A stretch of 64,000 nucleotides of DNA, taken from contig NZ_JAGINU010000001.1 in NCBI RefSeq assembly GCF_017876315.1, positions 3,596,001 through 3,660,000 on the forward strand, read 5' to 3'. The translations under genes were made by a program, and so were the position numbers. A model generated the notes under the pieces. That model ran no database searches. It was not told the origin of the DNA and saw nothing but the letters and a program-made list of their open reading frames with translations. Of this stretch, positions 58,987 to 64,000 are shown in pieces. Numbering within the stretch: position 1 is the first letter of the stretch; every line of letters begins with the position of its first letter. Origin of the DNA: Pseudonocardia parietis (GTDB lineage: Bacteria; Actinomycetota; Actinomycetes; Mycobacteriales; Pseudonocardiaceae).

Positions 58987-60756
58987 CTAGGTGAGGGAGA
59001 TCAGCGGGCTGCCTGCGGCGATCGGCCCGCCGGGCACCGCGAGCACCTCGGCCACCCGTCCGGCGACCTCGCTGCGGATCTCCATCTCCATCTTCATCGC
59101 CTCCAGCACGGCCACCACCTCGCCGGCCGCGATCTCCTGACCCGGCTCGACCCGGACCGCCACCACGGTGGCGTCCATCGGTGCGATCGGTGGTGCGCCG
59201 GCGCCGCCCGGCCCGCTCGCGCCGGGCGCGGCGGACTCCCGTCCCGGCCGCCGGGACGGGGACGCGCTCGCCCCGGAGCGGGGGGCGCGGCCGAGGACCG
59301 CGACCTCCACCGGCCCGCGGTCGGTCGCGATCCGCACCCGCCGGATCGTGCCCGACGAGACCGTGGGGGTTTCCACCGTCTCGGCCGTACCCGACGGTGC
59401 GCCCGGCCGGTCCGCCGGGTCGGGGGTCCAGTCGCGCTCGAGGGACCCGGTGTCGTGGCGGGCCTCGGTGAACGACGCGGAGCTCAGGACGGTGCGCAGG
59501 TACGGCGCCGTGGTCGGGACGCCCTCGACCCGCAGCTCACCCAGGGCGGCGACCAGCCTGCGGCGTGCGCTGTCCCGGTCGGCGCCGTGCGCGAGGACCT
59601 TGCCGAACATCGAGTCGTACTCCGGTGCGACGGCGCCGCCCGCGGCCAGCCCGAAGTCGTTGCGGATCCCCGGGCCGAGCGGCAGCTCCAGTGTCGAGAC
59701 GGTGCCGGGCGCGGGCCGGAAGTCCGCCCAGGGGTCCTCGGCGGCGATCCGGGCCTGGATGGCGTGTCCGCTGATCCGGACCTCGTCCTGGGTGAAGGGC
59801 AGCGGCTCACCGGCGGCGATGCGCAGCTGCAGGGCGACCAGGTCGAGGCCGGTGACCAGCTCGGTGACCCCGTGCTCGACCTGCAGGCGGGTGTTCATCT
59901 CGAGGAAGAAGAACTCCGAGGTCCCGGGCAGGACGAGGAACTCGACGGTGCCCGCGCCGACGTAGCCGACCGTGCGGGCGAGCGTGACGGCCGCCTCGGA
60001 CAGGGCCGAGCGCAGCTCGGGGGTGAGTCCGGGTGCCGGGGCCTCCTCGATCAGCTTCTGGTGCCGGCGCTGGACCGAGCAGTCCCGGTCGCCGAGGTGC
60101 ACGACGGTGCCGTGCCCGTCGCCGAGCACCTGTACCTCCACGTGCCGCGGGCGCTGCAGGTAGCGCTCCAGGTGCACCTCGGAGCGGCCGAACGCGGCGC
60201 CGGCCTCCCGGCCCGCCGCGGCCATCGCCTCGTCCAGCTCGGCGGGGGAGCCGACCACCCGCATCCCGCGCCCGCCGCCCCCGAAGGACGCCTTGACCAC
60301 CAGCGGGAACCCGATGCCTGCCGCCGCCTCGGCGGCCTGCCCGGCGGTCAGGGTGCCGGTGCCCGGCGGCAGCGGTACCCCGCACCCGTCGGCGACCGCC
60401 CGGGCCGCGACCTTGTCGCCCATCCGGGCGATCACCTCGGGGGACGGGCCGACGAACGTGAGTCCGGCCGCCCCGACCGCCTCGGCGAACCCGGCGTCCT
60501 CGCTGAGCAGCCCGTACCCGGGGTGGACGGTGTCCGCCCCCGAGGCCTTGGCGGCGCCGAGCAGCGCGTCGACGTCGAGATAGGACGACCGGGCGGGCGC
60601 CGGCCCGATCCGGACGGCCTCGTCGGCCATCCGCACGTGCGGCGCCCCGGCGTCCGCATCGCTGTACACGGCGACCGTGCGCAGGCCGAGCTCGCGGCAG
60701 GACCGGATGATACGTACGGCGATCTCGCCGCGGTTCGCCACGAGGACGGTGCGCAT
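58987..60756 (-). CDS. biotin-dependent acyl-CoA carboxylase, alpha subunit (biotin carboxylase and BCCP)
   Basis: A 589-residue protein. VLVANRGEIAVRIIRSCRELG begins biotin carboxylase, KASFGGGGRGMRVV near residue 160 is the ATP-grasp loop, EMNTRLQVEHGVTE near 285 the active site, and VLEAMKMEMEI near 555 the biotinylated Lys motif. It carboxylates biotin for transfer by the beta subunit. It diverges from the beta gene at 60929, so alpha and beta are on opposite strands, with the palindrome at 60819 between them. Confidence 0.94.
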   Translation of the reverse strand: MRTVLVANRGEIAVRIIRSCRELGLRTVAVYSDADAGAPHVRMADEAVRIGPAPARSSYLDVDALLGAAKASGADTVHPGYGLLSEDAGFAEAVGAAGLTFVGPSPEVIARMGDKVAARAVADGCGVPLPPGTGTLTAGQAAEAAAGIGFPLVVKASFGGGGRGMRVVGSPAELDEAMAAAGREAGAAFGRSEVHLERYLQRPRHVEVQVLGDGHGTVVHLGDRDCSVQRRHQKLIEEAPAPGLTPELRSALSEAAVTLARTVGYVGAGTVEFLVLPGTSEFFFLEMNTRLQVEHGVTELVTGLDLVALQLRIAAGEPLPFTQDEVRISGHAIQARIAAEDPWADFRPAPGTVSTLELPLGPGIRNDFGLAAGGAVAPEYDSMFGKVLAHGADRDSARRRLVAALGELRVEGVPTTAPYLRTVLSSASFTEARHDTGSLERDWTPDPADRPGAPSGTAETVETPTVSSGTIRRVRIATDRGPVEVAVLGRAPRSGASASPSRRPGRESAAPGASGPGGAGAPPIAPMDATVVAVRVEPGQEIAAGEVVAVLEAMKMEMEIRSEVAGRVAEVLAVPGGPIAAGSPLISLT

Positions 60757-60818
60757 CGGTGAGGACGTCGACACTGTCGGCTCCGCTCTGCTCGGTGGTG
60801 CACGTCGGCCGGACCTGT

Positions 60819-60839
60819 CTACCAACCGACCGTCTGATA
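60819..60839. promoter_or_regulatory. 20-bp palindromic operator, copy 5 (carboxylase genes)
   Basis: Plus-strand TACCAACCGACCGTCTGATA, three bases from the consensus. It lies in the 172-base spacer between the divergent carboxylase alpha and beta genes, next to a TAGTCT element (60838-60843) that could be a plus-strand -10. One dimer would control both subunits. Confidence 0.7.
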
Positions 60840-60928
60840 GTCTAGCGTCAGCGTTACGCGAGGACGTTGCCGCACCACGACACCGGGGCGCGGGCGGCCC
60901 CGATGGCACGACGAACAGCGGAGGTTCC

Positions 60929-62527
60929 GTGAGGGCGACAGACATGCCCACGGCGGCGGACGAGCCGGGTGACGGCAGCGGTGGCGGGGACTCCTCCGCC
61001 GGCGCCGGCACCATGGCCGGTCGGCTGGAGCAGCTGCGGGAACGACAGGCCGCGGCGCACGCCAGCGGTGGACCGGAGGGGCTGCGCCGGCACCGGGAGT
61101 CCGGGCGGCTGCCGGTCCGCGAGCGGATCGACATGCTGGTCGACCCGCAGACCTGGTTCGAGATCGGCGCGCTCGCGCTGCCCGAGCTGCGCCGTGACAA
61201 GCCCATCCCGGGTGACGCCGTCGTCACCGGGTTCGGCCTGCTCGACGGCAGGCGGATCGGCGTGATCGGGATCGACTCCAGCGTGGTGGCGGGCACGACC
61301 GCGCCGATCAGCATGCGCAAGCAGGGGCGGCTGATCGAGCACGCGCAACGGCACGGCTTCCCTCTCGTCCTGCTCTGCGACGCCGACGGCGGCCGGATGC
61401 CCGACGTCTCCGGCTGGCGCTTCTCCGGGCTCCCCCTGGACTTCACCACCTTTCTCAAGCCGCCGCCCGGCAAGCCCGTGGTGCCGCGCGCCGCGGCGGT
61501 GCTCGGCCCGAGCTACGGCGACTCCGCGCTGCACGCCTCCACCGCCCACTACGTGGTGATGGTGCGCAGCGGCTCGATCGCCCTGTCCGGCCCGTCGGTC
61601 GTGGAGCCGGCGATCGGGGAGAAGGTCAGCGACGAGGAGCTGGGCGGCCCCGCGGCCGCGACCGAGGCGGGCAACGCGCACCTCGTCGTCGACACCGAGG
61701 CGGACGCGATGGACGCGATCGCGGCCTTCCTGTCCTACCTCCCGCAGAACTCCGCGCAGCGCCCGCCGGTCGCGCCGCCGCTGCCGCCCGCCCGGGACCC
61801 GGCCGACCTCGAGTCGATCGTCCCGCTCGGCGCGCGCTCCGGCTACGACATGCGCGACGTGTTCGCCTGCCTGGCCGACGCCGCCAGCATCCTGCCGTGG
61901 GCCGACGGCTGGGGGGCGAGCCTGCTGTGCGCGCTGGCCCGGATCGACGGGCGCCCGGTCGGGCTCGTCGGGAACCAGCCGATCGTCCGGGCCGGTGCGC
62001 TGGACCCGGCGGCGCTGGAGAAGGAGAAGGTGTTCGTGCAGCTGTGCGACACCTTCGGGCTGCCGCTGGTGTTCCTGCACGACGTGCCCGGCCTGATGAT
62101 CGGTACCCAGGCAGAGCGGGGCGGGATCCTGCACGGCTACGAGGCGCTGGTCTCGGCGATCACCGAGGCGACCGTGCCGAAGGTGGGCGTGGTGCTGCGC
62201 AAGGCCTACGGCGGTGGGCACTTCGCGATGGGCGGGCGGCCGACCAAGCCGGACTTCCTCTACGCCTGGCCCTCGGCCGAACTGGGGTTCATGGCCCCGG
62301 AGACCGGGATCCGCACGATCCACCGCCGCCGGCTGGAGCGGGTGCTGGCCGAGCAGGGGCCCGAGGCCCACGCCGAGCTCGTCGCCGAGCTCACGGCCGA
62401 GTGGATCAGCGAGGCGGAGCCGTGGGAGGCCGCCGCGAACCTGTCGCTCGACGACATCATCGAACCCGGGCGGACCCGGGACGTCGTGGCGGCGAGCATC
62501 GACATCGCGTCGGGAGGTGCGTTGTGA
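60929..62527 (+). CDS. acyl-CoA carboxylase beta subunit (carboxyltransferase)
   Basis: A 532-residue carboxyltransferase. The N-domain has GRLEQLRERQAAAHASGGPEGL and LSGPSVVEPAIGEKVSDEELGG; the C-domain HDVPGLMIGTQAERGGILHGYEAL and RKAYGGGHFAMGG, which hold the acyl-CoA and biotin contacts. GTG 60929 follows GCGGAGGTTCC. It resembles propionyl-, methylcrotonyl- or geranyl-CoA carboxylase subunits. Partner is the divergent alpha gene. Its stop shares GTGA with the enoyl-CoA hydratase. Confidence 0.92.
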   Translation: MRATDMPTAADEPGDGSGGGDSSAGAGTMAGRLEQLRERQAAAHASGGPEGLRRHRESGRLPVRERIDMLVDPQTWFEIGALALPELRRDKPIPGDAVVTGFGLLDGRRIGVIGIDSSVVAGTTAPISMRKQGRLIEHAQRHGFPLVLLCDADGGRMPDVSGWRFSGLPLDFTTFLKPPPGKPVVPRAAAVLGPSYGDSALHASTAHYVVMVRSGSIALSGPSVVEPAIGEKVSDEELGGPAAATEAGNAHLVVDTEADAMDAIAAFLSYLPQNSAQRPPVAPPLPPARDPADLESIVPLGARSGYDMRDVFACLADAASILPWADGWGASLLCALARIDGRPVGLVGNQPIVRAGALDPAALEKEKVFVQLCDTFGLPLVFLHDVPGLMIGTQAERGGILHGYEALVSAITEATVPKVGVVLRKAYGGGHFAMGGRPTKPDFLYAWPSAELGFMAPETGIRTIHRRRLERVLAEQGPEAHAELVAELTAEWISEAEPWEAAANLSLDDIIEPGRTRDVVAASIDIASGGAL

Positions 62528-63336
62528 GCAGCAGCGACCGTGGGAGCTCGGCGAGCAACCTGAGGGTCGAGAAGCACGAGGTGGACGACGGCCGGCTGAC
62601 CGTCGCCGTCCTGACCATCGACGACCCGGCGCGGCTGAACGCGATGGGCCGCGCCTTCTGGCCCGAGCTGCGGGCGGCGCTGACCGCGCTGGAGACCGAC
62701 GGCCGCACCCGGGCCGTGATCATCACCGGGGCGGGGACGAAGGCGTTCTCGGCCGGTGGGGACATCGCGAGCTTCGCCGAGCTGACCGACGTCACCGCCA
62801 AGCGCGCGTTCCAGCAGGACTGCATGCGCAGCTTCGCCGCGGTCGAGGAGTCCCCGCTGCCGGTGATCGCCGCGGTGAACGGCTACGCGATGGGGGGCGG
62901 CTGCGAGCTGGCACTGGCCTGCGACGTCGTGGTCGCGTCGGACACCGCGGTGTTCGGCATGCCGGAGAGCGCGGTCGGGCTGGTCCCCGGCTTCGGGGTG
63001 CTGCGCGCCCCCTCGGTGATCGGCCGGCACTGGACCAAGCTGCTCATGTTCTCCGGCGAGCGGGTCGACGCCGCGACCGCGATGCAGATCGGCCTGGTGC
63101 AGAAGGTGGTGCCCGCCGCCGAGCTGATGGACACCGCGCACCGGATGGCGGGCCGCATCGCCGGGATGGCACCGCTCGCGCTGGCCACGGGTAAGAACCT
63201 GGTCAACCGGGGTGTGGACCGCGGCGAGTGGGACCACTCCACGGCCGCGCTGACGACCCTGCACGGCACGGCCGACGCGGCCGAGGGCATCGCGGCGTTC
63301 GTCGGGAAGCGCGCACCGAGGTTCGAGGGGCGATAG
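62524..63336 (+). CDS. enoyl-CoA hydratase/isomerase family protein
   Basis: A 270-residue crotonase. FSAGGDIASFAELTD, YAMGGGCELALACDVVV (Glu one) and FGMPESAVGLVPGFGVLRAPSVIG (Glu two) are intact. Beta-oxidation hydratase, here coupled to a carboxylase. In leucine and terpenoid degradation a carboxylase-hydratase pair makes a 3-hydroxy-3-methylglutaryl-CoA-like product; that link is suggestive. GTGA overlap with the carboxylase beta gene. Confidence 0.93.
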   Translation: MSSSDRGSSASNLRVEKHEVDDGRLTVAVLTIDDPARLNAMGRAFWPELRAALTALETDGRTRAVIITGAGTKAFSAGGDIASFAELTDVTAKRAFQQDCMRSFAAVEESPLPVIAAVNGYAMGGGCELALACDVVVASDTAVFGMPESAVGLVPGFGVLRAPSVIGRHWTKLLMFSGERVDAATAMQIGLVQKVVPAAELMDTAHRMAGRIAGMAPLALATGKNLVNRGVDRGEWDHSTAALTTLHGTADAAEGIAAFVGKRAPRFEGR

Positions 63337-64000
63337 ATGGATCCGTTCGTCGCGCTGATGCGCCGCTACGTCAACGACTACACGAACCGCCAGGACGTCT
63401 CGGTCTGTGCCGAGATCATGGAGCCGGACTACACGCTGCGGATGGGGCCGCACGAGGTGGCCGGCCGCGACGACCTCTACATCCCGGCGTCGCAGAAGCA
63501 GTTCGCGCAGTTCCCGGGGCTGTGCCTGACGGTGCACGAGATCGTGACCAACGGTGACCGCCTCGTGATGCGGTTCTCCGAGCACGGCCGCTCGATGCGC
63601 CACGACGGCCGCGCCGCGGCGTGGGGCGGCCTCGGTCTCTACCGGTGGAACGGGCGCCGGTTGCTGGACAACTCCGTCGAGCAGGACTACCTGGCCCGGC
63701 GCCGGCAGCTCGCCTCCGGGATACCGGCCGCGGTCGAACCGCCGGCCGTCGCGCCGTGGGACGTGGTGGCCGAGCCCCCGGACCGGGCCGCCGAGTCCGT
63801 GGTGCGGACGTGGCTCGACGCCGCGGACGCCGCCGGCCCGGTGGTGATGGACGACGGGGCGCCGGAACCGCTGCTGGTCGACGCGTCGACCGAGGTGGAC
63901 GACCTGTTCTCGGCCGGGACGAGGGTGGCCTTCCGGGTCACCCGCACCGGCACCTACACCGGCGGGCTCGGGCCCGACGCCGGGATCGACGACGCCGCGC
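63337..64000 (+). CDS. SnoaL-like protein (partial, runs off window)
   Basis: The frame opens with ATG 63337, directly after the stop of the hydratase gene, and is still open at the window end. The first 125 or so residues (MDPFVALMRRYVNDYTNRQD, YLARRRQLASGIPAA) form an NTF2/SnoaL-like domain. A second region begins near residue 150 (ESVVRTWLDAADAAGP), unlike a single-domain SnoaL protein. Last gene of the carboxylase-hydratase operon within view; function unknown. Confidence 0.7.
   Translation, partial: MDPFVALMRRYVNDYTNRQDVSVCAEIMEPDYTLRMGPHEVAGRDDLYIPASQKQFAQFPGLCLTVHEIVTNGDRLVMRFSEHGRSMRHDGRAAAWGGLGLYRWNGRRLLDNSVEQDYLARRRQLASGIPAAVEPPAVAPWDVVAEPPDRAAESVVRTWLDAADAAGPVVMDDGAPEPLLVDASTEVDDLFSAGTRVAFRVTRTGTYTGGLGPDAGIDDAA

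Overview
The window is very GC-rich, uses almost only G or C at third codon positions, has many GTG starts and 4-base GTGA/ATGA gene overlaps, and carries a conservon (cvnA-D), many TetR regulators, flavin-dependent luciferase-like oxidoreductases and mycofactocin-type SDRs. This points to an actinobacterium, and my inference from gene content is a Pseudonocardiaceae member such as Pseudonocardia. No rRNA, tRNA, CRISPR array, intact insertion sequence or prophage was found.

Layout. 1-3.3 kb: NDP-forming CoA ligase fragment, fused acyl-CoA dehydrogenase and divergent TetR gene with paired operators. 3.3-7.3 kb: a conservon (histidine-kinase-like ATPase, roadblock protein, DUF742 protein, small GTPase) ending in a styrene-monooxygenase-like flavoprotein. 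8.1-10.7 kb: three envelope-type genes (Pro-rich protein, holin-family membrane protein, DUF3618). 10.8-16.8 kb: cupin, CaiB-type CoA transferase, acyl-CoA dehydrogenase and a complete DctPQM TRAP transporter. 16.8-25.2 kb: TetR, enoyl-CoA hydratase-like and CaiB-like genes on divergent leaderless-looking promoters, amidohydrolase, frameshifted aldehyde dehydrogenase, CinA-type amidase, DUF6158 protein, acyl-CoA ligase. 25.3-34.6 kb: frameshifted acyl-CoA dehydrogenase, LLM flavoprotein, TetR; then SDR, P450, thiolase and DUF35 partner in one tightly overlapping operon, and a divergent LLM flavoprotein with a PaaK-like ligase.

34.6-39.4 kb looks acquired or decaying: a broken SDR, a lower-GC stretch, an MFS exporter, a 32-bp inverted repeat, and a TetR/SDR pair with two near-perfect operators. 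39.4-47.7 kb: two-subunit CoA transferase, enoyl-CoA hydratase, a gene stub, two acyl-CoA ligases and a molybdopterin oxidoreductase. 47.8-58.9 kb: one long plus-strand run of MaoC-like proteins, FAD oxidoreductase, LLM flavoproteins, SnoaL-like proteins, P450, ligase, two SDRs, TetR and SRPBCC protein. 59-64 kb: biotin-dependent acyl-CoA carboxylase alpha (minus) and beta (plus), enoyl-CoA hydratase and a SnoaL-like protein cut by the window end.

Taken together the genes describe import (TRAP), oxidative attack (P450, LLM flavoproteins, FAD and Mo enzymes), CoA activation (four AMP-forming ligases, a PaaK-like ligase, three CoA-transferase systems), beta-oxidation-like steps and carboxylation of the products: a catabolic region for one or more bulky alicyclic, terpenoid or steroid-like compounds whose identity cannot be read from the sequence. 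The most notable signal is a shared 20-bp palindrome, consensus TACCAAACGGTCGTCTGATA, at five separate promoters between 27.5 and 60.8 kb. It argues that these separately transcribed modules form one regulon under one TetR-type regulator.
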